From JAJFFW01 sp965263375 (GTDB lineage Bacteria > Pseudomonadota > Alphaproteobacteria > Caulobacterales > Parvularculaceae), in contig OZ253669.1 of assembly GCA_965263375.1 (NCBI GenBank), positions 1-64,000 of the forward strand: a stretch of DNA of 64,000 bases, read 5' to 3'. A program made the position numbers and the translations under genes. The first letter of the stretch is position 1. Every line of letters starts with the position of its first letter. Shown here in pieces: positions 34,732 through 42,949 of the stretch. Under the pieces are notes generated by a model. It made no database searches and was not told where the DNA came from. It saw nothing but the letters and a program-made list of their open reading frames with translations.

Positions 34732-34747
34732 ATGACAGCAATGTCAT
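34732..34747. promoter_or_regulatory. Inverted repeat ATGACA-N4-TGTCAT
   Basis: Perfect arms in the divergent region between the CYTH-CHAD gene and the ParA-like gene. A further ATGACA lies at 34721-34726. The arms equal those at 27105-27122. Confidence 0.4.
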
Positions 34748-34827
34748 AAAAGTGTAATATTTGATTTGCCGCGGCAGCGCCAGACTGAAACGGCCAAAAA
34801 GTGTAATTAAAAGAAAGGACGATGCTT

Positions 34828-35484
34828 ATGGCGCGTCGCATTCTGTTTACGTCGCAAAAAGGCGGCGTTGGAAAATCCACCCTTGCTCGTTCCGCCGCCG
34901 TCGCCCTTGCTAGCGAAGGAAGACGTGTATTGCTCGCTGATTTTGACAGCGCGCAGGGAACATGCGTGCGTTGGATGGCCCAAAGACGCGCCCGCAGCCT
35001 AAAGCCGACGATCAACGCGGCGCCCTTTACTGATCCCTCAAAACTAAAGCGCGCGGGTCGCGGCTTTGACGATGTCATCATCGACACCGCTGGCCGCCTA
35101 GACGATTTGTGCATAGAGCTTGCCCAAAAAGCGGACGCAATTTTCTTACCGTCCAGCTATTCTCTAGACGACATAATGCCGACCCTTCAGATGATTGAGG
35201 CGCTCAGAAAATCAGGGGCAAAAACGGAGCATACAGCAATTGTATTTTGTCGCACTGGCGGCTCTCATCCTCAAGAACGACAAGCGCGTTCTATTCTTGC
35301 GATGAACAACATTAACATGCTTGATGCTGTTTTTCCGCAAAAGGACGGTTTCACAACCCTTTACGCCACTGGGCGATCAGGGCGGGAATCAACCAACCCC
35401 CACCTTCGCGGTGCGGCTGTCGCCCTTGATGACGCCTTGATTGATTTTATAAAAGGCGCTGAAAAAGAAGTGAAAGCGGCTTAA
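34828..35484 (+). CDS. Orphan ParA/MinD-like P-loop ATPase
   Basis: A 218-residue soluble ATPase. The deviant Walker A motif KGGVGKS is at 11-17, followed by LLADFDSAQGTC (Walker A') and FDDVIIDTAGR (Walker B). I chose ATG 34828 because the AAAGGA site at 34814-34819 is eight bases from it but only two from ATG 34822. No parB, minC or target gene is adjacent: neighbours are CYTH-CHAD (divergent) and cysS (convergent). It may position some cell component; the cargo is unknown. FCRTGGSHPQERQAR is a ParA-like switch region of the orphan group. Confidence 0.85.
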   Translation: MARRILFTSQKGGVGKSTLARSAAVALASEGRRVLLADFDSAQGTCVRWMAQRRARSLKPTINAAPFTDPSKLKRAGRGFDDVIIDTAGRLDDLCIELAQKADAIFLPSSYSLDDIMPTLQMIEALRKSGAKTEHTAIVFCRTGGSHPQERQARSILAMNNINMLDAVFPQKDGFTTLYATGRSGRESTNPHLRGAAVALDDALIDFIKGAEKEVKAA

Positions 35485-35485
35485 A

Positions 35486-36859
35486 CTAAGCCCGCCGCCA
35501 CTTTACCCCTTCTGGACCATCTTCAAGAACAACCCCTTGCGCGGCAAGGTCGTCGCGGATTTTATCCGCGGCGGCGAAGTCTTTATTTTTTCGAGCCTCA
35601 GCGCGGGCAAGGATTAATGCATCGATTTCTTCCGCTGACGGCCCATCGCCAATACCTTGTTTGAACCAAGCTTGAGGATCTTGCTGAAAAAATCCCATCA
35701 ACGCACCGGCCGCTTTTAAAGACGCGACCGCACGTGGGCGCACCTCATCTGGCGCTTGAACAGCGATATCACGCAGCTCGTGCAAGCCAGCCATGGCTTC
35801 TGGTGTGTTAAGATCATCATTTAACGCCATTAGAACTGAGTTTGGCGGGTTTACAGGATCACCAAACTTCTCAGTATCCGCAAAAAGGCGATAAAACCGA
35901 TCGAGCTGCCGCTTTGATTGGGCAAGCAAATCATCCGTCCATTCTAAAGGCTGGCGATAATGGGCGGACAATAACGCCCAACGGATAACCTCGCCAGGCC
36001 ACTGCGCCAACAAATCCTTAACAAGCACAACATTGCCAAGGGATTTCGACATTTTATCGTCGCCCATGCGCAGGAAACCATTATGCATCCAATAACGGGC
36101 AAGCGGCGCGCCATTATGCGCACAGGCGCTCTGGGCGATTTCGTTTTCGTGGTGCGGGAACCGCAAATCTTGGCCGCCCCCATGAATGTCGATTGTCGTG
36201 CCAAGATTTTTTTTTATCATCGCCGAACATTCAAGATGCCACCCCGGACGGCCCCTGCCCCACGGGCTGTCCCACCCGGGCTCGTGATCATTTGACGGCT
36301 TCCAAAGCACAAAGTCAGCCGCATCTTTTTTATAGGGGGCGACTTCAACGCGCGCACCAGCAATGATGTCGTCTTGGCTAACGCGCGCCAGCGCGCCATA
36401 TTCTTTATATTGACTAATAGAAAAGAGCACATGCCCTTGCGCAGGGTAAGCCGCGCCAACATCAATCAAAGAAGAAACAAGGCCAATCATTTCTTTAATA
36501 TGGCCCGTCGCTGTCGGCTCAAGCGTCGGCGCAAGAACGTTCAAAGACGCCGTTTCATTGCGGTAGATTTGCGTATAACGCGCTGTAATCTCTTCAATCG
36601 GAACCCCCGTCTCGCGCGACGTCTTGATGATCTTATCATCCACATCGGTTATATTGCGCGCATAGACAACGGCGTCGGCGCCATATTCATGGCGCAAGAC
36701 ACGGAACAATAAATCAAACGCCACAGCCGCACGGAAATTGCCGATATGGGCGTGATTATAAACTGTCGGGCCACACGCATACAGGGTCACCCGCTTAGGG
36801 TCCGCAGGCTCAAAAGCGCGCTTTTCACCGCGCATGGTATCGAAGAACATCAAACTCAT
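35486..36859 (-). CDS. cysS: Cysteinyl-tRNA synthetase
   Basis: A 457-residue class I aminoacyl-tRNA synthetase. C29 (LYACGPTVYNHAHIGN) is the first zinc ligand and H38-I-G-N41 is the HIGH motif; the KMSKS motif is intact (KMSKSLGNV), and GWHLECSAM and HGGGQDLRFPHHENEIAQ contain the other zinc and substrate residues. Start ATG 36859. It converges with the ParA-like gene, one base apart. Length is normal. Confidence 0.96.
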   Translation of the reverse strand: MSLMFFDTMRGEKRAFEPADPKRVTLYACGPTVYNHAHIGNFRAAVAFDLLFRVLRHEYGADAVVYARNITDVDDKIIKTSRETGVPIEEITARYTQIYRNETASLNVLAPTLEPTATGHIKEMIGLVSSLIDVGAAYPAQGHVLFSISQYKEYGALARVSQDDIIAGARVEVAPYKKDAADFVLWKPSNDHEPGWDSPWGRGRPGWHLECSAMIKKNLGTTIDIHGGGQDLRFPHHENEIAQSACAHNGAPLARYWMHNGFLRMGDDKMSKSLGNVVLVKDLLAQWPGEVIRWALLSAHYRQPLEWTDDLLAQSKRQLDRFYRLFADTEKFGDPVNPPNSVLMALNDDLNTPEAMAGLHELRDIAVQAPDEVRPRAVASLKAAGALMGFFQQDPQAWFKQGIGDGPSAEEIDALILARAEARKNKDFAAADKIRDDLAAQGVVLEDGPEGVKWRRA

Positions 36860-37142
36860 AATGGGTGGGTCCTAACGCGCCGCGCGCCATTCTGGCAAGA
36901 CTACACGTTCTTACAAATCAAACAAACGCTGTCAAAATCGTGAAGACCAAAATATCGATATAATAACAATACCTTACGCCCTCGCATGAATTGCATTAAT
37001 TCAAGAAACGCACTTTGCGCGCTTTCCCATTTGCGCTCGTGAAGATCCATCCCTATATTTGAAACGTAGCTTGGTGGAAACACCCGCGTCTCTCCCTGAG
37101 AACCGCGAACTTGTAATCGCTCACTAACGATAGGACAGGCCT

Positions 37143-37772
37143 ATGTCAGCCATTGCCTACGACGACGCTTCGCGCGCCGAAACGATAGAAGAACCAATCA
37201 TTTCTCCTCGACCAACGCGTGCGGAAGCGGAAGCCGCTGTACGCACCCTAATCCAATGGGCGGGTGATGATCCAACAAGAGAAGGCTTAGTTGACACGCC
37301 AAAGCGTGTCGCCAAAGCGTATGAAGAATGGTTTACAGGGTATGATGAAGACCCGGAAGATATTTTAGCGCGCACCTTTGAAGAGGTGGAAGGCTATGAT
37401 GATATCGTTCTGTTAAAAGGCATTCGCCTAGAATCCTATTGCGAGCACCATATCGCACCTATTATCGGAATGGCTCATGTTGCTTATTTGCCGTCGAACA
37501 AAGTTGTTGGCATTTCGAAACTAGCCAGGTTGGTTGACGCGTACGCTAAGCGCCTGCAAGTGCAAGAAACGCTGACCGCGCAAATAGCTGACACCTTAAC
37601 GAACGTGTTAGAACCGCGCGGTGTTGCAGTCTTGATTTCTGCGGAACATCAGTGCATGTCGACCCGCGGCGTTCACAAGCCGAATGTACAGACAATTACA
37701 ACGCGCTTTTCCGGCGCTTTTAAAACTGATCCGGCCCTTGAGGAACGCTTCTTGCGCCTGATCAAAGACTAA
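37143..37772 (+). CDS. folE: GTP cyclohydrolase I
   Basis: A 209-residue enzyme that makes 7,8-dihydroneopterin triphosphate from GTP, the first step of folate synthesis. The zinc and active-site motifs are complete: ESYCEHHIAPIIGMAHVAYLP and SAEHQCMSTRGVHKPNVQTITTRFSGAF. Start ATG 37143 follows GATAGGACAGGCCT. hisI follows after a 23-base gap, so the pair is probably co-transcribed. GTP and phosphoribosyl-type ring-opening chemistry are related, but the two pathways differ. Confidence 0.96.
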   Translation: MSAIAYDDASRAETIEEPIISPRPTRAEAEAAVRTLIQWAGDDPTREGLVDTPKRVAKAYEEWFTGYDEDPEDILARTFEEVEGYDDIVLLKGIRLESYCEHHIAPIIGMAHVAYLPSNKVVGISKLARLVDAYAKRLQVQETLTAQIADTLTNVLEPRGVAVLISAEHQCMSTRGVHKPNVQTITTRFSGAFKTDPALEERFLRLIKD

Positions 37773-37795
37773 TATCACTGACGAGGGCTCTAGCC

Positions 37796-38200
37796 TTGGG
37801 CGACTGCAAATCTGATGAAACAACTGAGTTCAAGCCCAAATATGGGCCGGACGGACTAATCCCAGCGGCGGCGACAGACGCTTCGGATGGGCGCTTGTTG
37901 ATGGTCGCCTATATGAACGAGGAATCCCTCAACAAAACGATCGAAACCGGCGAGGTATGGTACTGGTCTCGTTCGCGGCAAGAGCTTTGGCGTAAGGGCG
38001 CAACCTCGGGCCACACACAAAAATTGGTTGAATTGCGGATCGACTGCGATCAAGACACGCTGGAACTGGTGGTCAACCAAACCGGCGCCGCGTGTCACAC
38101 CTTCCGTCGTTCTTGTTTTTATCGCACAATCGAAAAGACCGAGAATGGCGAAACGCGCCTTGCCTTCCGTGAAGAAGATCAAGTTAAAGTAAAGAGCTAA
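37796..38200 (+). CDS. hisI: Phosphoribosyl-AMP cyclohydrolase
   Basis: A 134-residue enzyme of histidine synthesis that opens the ring of PR-AMP. The core VAYMNEESLNKTIETGEVWYWSRSRQELWRKGATSGHTQ and the zinc-binding RIDCDQDTLELVVNQTGAACHTFRRSCFYR are intact. The start is TTG 37796, eight bases after GAGGG; no in-frame ATG precedes the core. It is encoded apart from HisE, as in most alphaproteobacteria. Confidence 0.95.
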   Translation: MGDCKSDETTEFKPKYGPDGLIPAAATDASDGRLLMVAYMNEESLNKTIETGEVWYWSRSRQELWRKGATSGHTQKLVELRIDCDQDTLELVVNQTGAACHTFRRSCFYRTIEKTENGETRLAFREEDQVKVKS

Positions 38201-38216
38201 GGCAATAGCCCATAGA

Positions 38217-38909
38217 CTAGCCCATTGTGCCTGCGCTCATCCGATCGCCATGCTTTTTTTGATCAAGGTGGCGCGTGTAGAGCGAAACGCTTATCCACAT
38301 TGCTAAGAAGAAGCCGCCAGTCATGAATAACAGTGCGCCCGGAATTGGCCCTAAAGCCATTCGCTCTAAAACAATGTCAAAACTTGCCGCTGGCGTTGGG
38401 TGAATTACCACCTTACCTAAATAAGCCAACGCCTGAACGATGAAAATCCATAAGTAATTTCTTCTTAACCGTCGCCCAACGGCGCGCAACATAGAGATGT
38501 GATGCGTTGGATGAAGATAATCATTCGCCAATGCCGTCTGCCACCGATTGCTGTTAGAACTTTCCCCTTGCCGCAACATGGGGGCGTAAAAGTGGGTTTC
38601 TAGCCATCGCGCACGCGCACGCCAGACATTGAAATATCGATAACGCCTTCCCTCTAAATACAAAAACAACGTGATAAAAACCCCCGCCAGCATCAACGGC
38701 ACAGGCGAAGCCGTGGGACTTGCATAGCTTATCGACATAGCAACCCCTAGCGTCACAACGGACCAGTTGGTCGTCGCATCAAGGCGCGTGCGCCATATCG
38801 TAGAGCGATAGACCTCACCACGATAAAGGTGAGCGATGGCGCCAAGTTCCGCATTCGAATAAGCGATCAACGGCATCTCATCATCATGGTCGTCATGAAA
38901 TTCTGTCAC
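38217..38909 (-). CDS. DUF2270 integral membrane protein
   Basis: A 230-residue protein of the DUF2270 family with unknown function. After an acidic N-terminus (TEFHDDHDDE) comes LGAIAHLYRGEVYRSTIWRTRLDATTNWSVV, typical of the family, then four hydrophobic segments with a basic loop (LEGRRYRYFNVWRARARWLETHFYAPML). The start is GTG 38909, nine bases after GAGGAG; ATG 38876 is possible. A perfect hairpin, ACAGAGCT-ATGA-AGCTCTGT, lies 30 bases upstream at 38939-38958. Confidence 0.85.
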   Translation of the reverse strand: MTEFHDDHDDEMPLIAYSNAELGAIAHLYRGEVYRSTIWRTRLDATTNWSVVTLGVAMSISYASPTASPVPLMLAGVFITLFLYLEGRRYRYFNVWRARARWLETHFYAPMLRQGESSNSNRWQTALANDYLHPTHHISMLRAVGRRLRRNYLWIFIVQALAYLGKVVIHPTPAASFDIVLERMALGPIPGALLFMTGGFFLAMWISVSLYTRHLDQKKHGDRMSAGTMG

Positions 38910-38938
38910 AGCACTCGTCTCCTCAACCCCCTGAACGC

Positions 38939-38958
38939 ACAGAGCTATGAAGCTCTGT
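38939..38958. other. Perfect hairpin upstream of the DUF2270 gene
   Basis: ACAGAGCT and AGCTCTGT pair around ATGA. No T-run follows on either side, so it is more likely an operator or leader structure than a terminator. Confidence 0.5.
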
Positions 38959-39064
38959 CAATTATATCATTTTGCCGCTCCTATTGACCCCACGGAAAAG
39001 CGTGACTTCGCGGCGGGTGCAAGCTAAGGCTCGGCGGTATAAATGACCGATAGCGCGCTTTGTT

Positions 39065-40477
39065 ATGGCAGTAAAATCACCGAGCTCTCCTGAGCTTCCA
39101 GACAGTATAAACCACCCCTCACGCTCATCGCCAAAGATGGCGGGCTATGGGGAAGTGCTGCGCCTCGCGTGGCCAGCGTCTGTCGCCGCATGCGTCACCC
39201 CGCTATTGGGCGCGGTCGATGTGTGGGCGCTCGCCCGATCTGATCGCCCTTTAGATGTCGCCGCTATTGGCCTTGCCTCTGCGCTTTTCTCTCTAATCTA
39301 CTGGGCGTTTGGATTTATCCGCATGAGCGTTGCGGGGCTCACGGCTCAGGCAAGCGGCGCGAATGATAAAATAGAAGAACGCAGCGCTTTGCTGCGGGGC
39401 CTTACAGTCGGGAGTGTCATAGGCCTTGCTTTAACATTGTTACAATGGCCGATCGGCGCAATTTCTTTTCCGATCATGACGATTGGATCTGAGGTCAGTG
39501 AAGAGACCTTACAAAGCGCGCGCGCATATTTCGCTATCCGCATTTGGGGGGCGCCGTTTGCACTTGGCGCTTATGCGCTTTTTGGCTGGCTTACCGCCAA
39601 GGGGCGCACGGACTATCTAATGGCTGCAAGCCTTATCATGACGGGGCTAAATATCGTTTTAGATTATTGGTTCGTGATTGGCCTTGGCTGGGGCGCTGAA
39701 GGCGTCGCTTTTGGCACCGCAATTGCGGAGCTTGTCGGGTTTATCGTTGCGGGACTGTTGATTTTACGTATCGTCAAAACAGAAGGCCCCACCGGGGCGA
39801 CTTTTGACAAAGCAAGGCTGTTGTCGCCCGCTGCGCTTAGCAAGACCATTGCCGTCAACAGGGATATTTTTATCCGTACAGTGCTTCTGGCGATCAGCTT
39901 TTTTTGGTTTATTCAACGCAGCGGCGCCTTTGGCGATGTCACTCTAGCTGCAAATCAAGTGTTGTTGCAGCTATTTTTGTTTACAGGCCTTGCCTTAGAC
40001 GGCACCGCCATCGCCGCTGAAACACTGGTTGGTCGCGCGATTAGCGACGCCGATCAAGCACGCAGGCAAGCCCGCCTTAAGGCTGCGGTTAAGGCGACTT
40101 TCGTGACCGCTGTAATCTGTGCGGTCTTTTTCGCTGGTATGTATGGGCTTTTTGGAAAGCCCCTCATCGCCATGTTGACCCCAGAGATTTCAATCCAAAA
40201 AGAGGCGATCACGTATCTCGTTTGGGTTGCGCTCAGCCCGCTCTTTCTAGTGGCGCCGTTTCAACTTGACGGTGTTTTCATTGGGGCAACCCGCGCCCGC
40301 GAAATGCGCAATTCGATGATTGTGTGCGTTATATTCTTTTGGCCCGCTTCTATCTGGCTCGCGGCCCTATATGGCAATCACGGCCTATGGCTCGCGTTTT
40401 TGTTGTATTTCTTTATCCGCGCAATAACCCTTGGTTTTTACATGCCGCGCATCTTCAACGATGGCGCGGGCCGCTAA
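39065..40477 (+). CDS. MATE-family efflux transporter (DinF-like)
   Basis: A 470-residue, 12-span transporter of the MATE superfamily, with two repeated six-helix halves. The opening EVLRLAWPASVAACVTPLLGAVDVWALAR and the second-half ANQVLLQLFLFTGLALDGTAIAAETLVGRAI are the equivalent conserved stretches of the DinF/NorM group. Drug or metabolite export coupled to Na+ or H+ is the family role; the substrate is unknown. Start ATG 39065. Its end overlaps the convergent pyrD by four bases. Confidence 0.9.
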   Translation: MAVKSPSSPELPDSINHPSRSSPKMAGYGEVLRLAWPASVAACVTPLLGAVDVWALARSDRPLDVAAIGLASALFSLIYWAFGFIRMSVAGLTAQASGANDKIEERSALLRGLTVGSVIGLALTLLQWPIGAISFPIMTIGSEVSEETLQSARAYFAIRIWGAPFALGAYALFGWLTAKGRTDYLMAASLIMTGLNIVLDYWFVIGLGWGAEGVAFGTAIAELVGFIVAGLLILRIVKTEGPTGATFDKARLLSPAALSKTIAVNRDIFIRTVLLAISFFWFIQRSGAFGDVTLAANQVLLQLFLFTGLALDGTAIAAETLVGRAISDADQARRQARLKAAVKATFVTAVICAVFFAGMYGLFGKPLIAMLTPEISIQKEAITYLVWVALSPLFLVAPFQLDGVFIGATRAREMRNSMIVCVIFFWPASIWLAALYGNHGLWLAFLLYFFIRAITLGFYMPRIFNDGAGR

Positions 40478-41535
40478 TGATCGGCGCCCACCGCTTTAGT
40501 AATGCTAGCAAAGCCATCCGCCTTTAATCTCTCCACAAGACCATGGACGATAGACTGAATAATCCCTGGCCCTTCATAAATCATAGCTGTGTAGAGCTGA
40601 ACCAAAGATGCGCCAGAACGGATTTTAACATAAGCGTCATCGGCGCTCGCAATCCCGCCAACCCCAATAAGGGGGATCGCTTTTTGGGGGCCTTTCGCTA
40701 AGGCCGCATAAATTTCCTTCAAAAGGGCCGTAGACGGTGCAAATAATGGCGCACCCGAAAGACCGCCCGCTTCACCAACCGCCTCCCCATGGAGAGTGTC
40801 AGGACGCGCCAGCGTGGTATTTGAAACGATTAAAGCATCAACAGGGTTCTCACCAAGCGCCGCAACAATATCGGCTTTATCTTCATCGGTAAGATCAGGG
40901 GCGATCTTTAAAAAAATTGGCGGCCCATCTTGCCCCCGTGCGGACAAAACACGCTGCAATAGATCGGACAAGGCCGCTTTGTCCTGCAACGCCCGTAGAC
41001 CAGGGGTATTCGGCGAAGAAATATTGACAGTGAAAAAATCCGCAAGGCCGGACAGTTCTTGCAACCCCGTTACATAGTCTTGCGTACGATCTGCGCTATC
41101 TTTGTTAGCACCAAGATTAACGCCAATAACGCCTGCCGGTCGCATTTTCAACCGCCGGGCGATCATCTTCATGCCGTCATTATTAAACCCATAGCGGTTG
41201 ATAACCGCGCGGTCTGCTGGCAAGCGAAAAACCCTTGGACGGGGGTTGCCGGACTGAGCACGCGGCGTGACGCCGCCAATTTCAATAAAACCAAAACCAA
41301 GTCTAAGCGCGCCGCTCATAGCCTCAGCATTCTTATCAAAGCCTGCGGCAAGTCCAACTGGATTTGGGAAGGAAAGCCCCGCCACTTCGGTTTTTAAAAT
41401 ATCCGGCCCGCAACCTTTGGCCTTTGGTCCAATACCGCTGGCGAGCATCTGAACAGTTAGATAATGCGCCGTTTCCGGATCAACTTTGCGCATGGCGCGC
41501 GCACCAATATTCGCAACAGACATTGGAACGGTCAT
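40474..41535 (-). CDS. pyrD: Dihydroorotate dehydrogenase (quinone), class 2
   Basis: A 353-residue membrane-associated flavoprotein of pyrimidine synthesis that passes electrons to quinone. The class 2 N-terminal extension (AHYLTVQMLASGIGPKAKGCGPDILKTEVAGLSFPNPVGLAAGFDKNAEA) is present, with INRYGFNNDGM, VNISSPNTPGLRALQ (catalytic serine), FLKIAPDL and SNTTLARP. It overlaps the upstream DUF952 gene by four bases, as the third gene of a TPR-DUF952-pyrD operon. Confidence 0.96.
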   Translation of the reverse strand: MTVPMSVANIGARAMRKVDPETAHYLTVQMLASGIGPKAKGCGPDILKTEVAGLSFPNPVGLAAGFDKNAEAMSGALRLGFGFIEIGGVTPRAQSGNPRPRVFRLPADRAVINRYGFNNDGMKMIARRLKMRPAGVIGVNLGANKDSADRTQDYVTGLQELSGLADFFTVNISSPNTPGLRALQDKAALSDLLQRVLSARGQDGPPIFLKIAPDLTDEDKADIVAALGENPVDALIVSNTTLARPDTLHGEAVGEAGGLSGAPLFAPSTALLKEIYAALAKGPQKAIPLIGVGGIASADDAYVKIRSGASLVQLYTAMIYEGPGIIQSIVHGLVERLKADGFASITKAVGADH

Positions 41536-41909
41536 TTATCCACCTCCTCATCTAGTTGATAGTCGCCGTCGGTAGAAGCAATCAATGGGATCGCCCTGGT
41601 TATAGCAGCAACGGATAATTGTCCATAAAGATGAGGAAAGAGCACACCGTCTCGCGAAGGTTCAAACTTTAAATCTTGCGCTATTTTCTGATAAGAAATT
41701 TCCAGCGCCAAAAGATCATCACGATCTTTAAAATATAATGCGGCCGTGTCCAAAACCTGGTCGCGCACCGACAAGTGTAAAAACCCATCTTGTTGATCAA
41801 TCGCCTGATAAGCGACAATACGCTCCGCTTGGGCTTGACGCCAATCGTCTTGCGAAATTAAGCGATAAACAAATTCTGGCTTTGGGACTTCGATCAAAAG
41901 TACGCTCAC
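41532..41909 (-). CDS. DUF952 family protein
   Basis: A 125-residue cytoplasmic protein of the DUF952 family (VYRLISQDDWRQAQAERIVAYQAIDQQDGFLHLS is the family signature, with the invariant GFIHLS-type motif). The fold is related to ADP-ribosyltransferases in sequence analyses, but its function is not known. It starts at GTG 41909 in a GTGA overlap with the TPR gene and overlaps pyrD by four bases, a common DUF952-pyrD arrangement in alphaproteobacteria. Confidence 0.88.
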   Translation of the reverse strand: MSVLLIEVPKPEFVYRLISQDDWRQAQAERIVAYQAIDQQDGFLHLSVRDQVLDTAALYFKDRDDLLALEISYQKIAQDLKFEPSRDGVLFPHLYGQLSVAAITRAIPLIASTDGDYQLDEEVDK

Positions 41910-42694
41910 AGATGCTTTTTTAAGAAGGCTTTTTCTGCATCCGCCCCTGCATCCACTGCACTTTTAAGCCCATTGGCTAAAGATTGAAGCGCCTCCTCAA
42001 AGGCGGAGGTAGGGTCCGCGTTAACAGCAACGTCAAGCGCGGCGATGCCAGCATCACGCCAGGTGGCCGGAGCGTCATCATCGCGCGAAAGAGCTAGCAT
42101 CCTAAGCGCCGCCTCATAAGCGATGGCGACATTGTCTGGCGCCGTCGTCCGCGCCGCCATCATTTCCTTAAACCCTTCCTCGGCTGTCACGCCAAAAAAA
42201 CGGGCCGCACCGCGCCGCGCCACTTCCATCTTCCAAGCGCCAGCTGTCGACAAAACCCACTGGTTTTCCGGGTCCAACCCGCCAGCGACATCGATTAGCT
42301 TTTTGGACCTGCCCGGCAAGCGCAGCATCAGCGCTTTGGCCGGCGACATATTTGCGCCGCGCACACCTAGGCTGATTGCAGCCTGCAGTGTCGCCTCAAC
42401 ATTGTCTTCGTCTTCCTCCAACGCTTTTTCAGCATAAGCAAAAGCGCGCTTGGCTGTTTTGCGGGCGACTTTGCGTTCATCTTCAAAATACGCGACCGCA
42501 TTTAAAGCCCGCGCGCCCAGGGCGTAATTATCCGCCCCGCCAATTTCATCAATCCGCGCTAACGCCTCGTCATAAGCGCCGCGCTCATAGGCGGCCAATG
42601 CAAGCTCATCTACGGCGCTGTGTGCGGCGGTTGAAACAAATACTCCCAAAATGGCGACGAGAGTAAAAAGGCGATTAAACAAAATGAACGACAT
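41906..42694 (-). CDS. Secreted TPR-like protein, first gene of pyrD operon
   Basis: A 262-residue protein with a signal peptide (LFTLVAILGVFVSTAAHS before AVDE) and tetratricopeptide-like helical repeats (LALAAYERGAYDEALARIDEIGGADNYALGARALNAVAYFED and AFAYAEKALEEDEDNVEATLQAAISLGVRG). I do not recognise a named family. It likely acts as a periplasmic scaffold. Start ATG 42694; a TTG at 42697 is also in frame. The next gene overlaps by four bases. Upstream lies a perfect 14-base tandem repeat. Confidence 0.75.
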   Translation of the reverse strand: MSFILFNRLFTLVAILGVFVSTAAHSAVDELALAAYERGAYDEALARIDEIGGADNYALGARALNAVAYFEDERKVARKTAKRAFAYAEKALEEDEDNVEATLQAAISLGVRGANMSPAKALMLRLPGRSKKLIDVAGGLDPENQWVLSTAGAWKMEVARRGAARFFGVTAEEGFKEMMAARTTAPDNVAIAYEAALRMLALSRDDDAPATWRDAGIAALDVAVNADPTSAFEEALQSLANGLKSAVDAGADAEKAFLKKHL

Positions 42695-42726
42695 CAAGCA
42701 AAACTCTCTTTTAAATAGCAGCCAAT

Positions 42727-42754
42727 GTGATACTGGCGGCGTGATACTGGCGGC
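42727..42754. repeat. Perfect 14-base tandem repeat upstream of the TPR-DUF952-pyrD operon
   Basis: GTGATACTGGCGGC occurs twice head to tail (42727-42740, 42741-42754) with no difference, 33 bases before the operon start. Confidence 0.9.
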
Positions 42755-42949
42755 GCCCAGGTTGCACGGCGTCTATAGCGACATACAGACAAGCTAGTCG
42801 ATTTATCGAGCGCCATGACTATACGGACTGGACATGAAGATCTATAGCAGGTCTATGATATTATCTGCTGCGCGCTTTGACGGTTTTCCCGCAGCGTTTA
42901 AACTAAAACCTTCATCCCCATAATTCTAACGCCGATTGAGTGCCCGTGT

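Noticed and set aside
36901..37083. 60-residue minus-strand open frame between cysS and folE
   Set aside because: No ribosome site, no signal or domain, and composition of non-coding sequence; the gap more likely holds the folE and cysS promoters.
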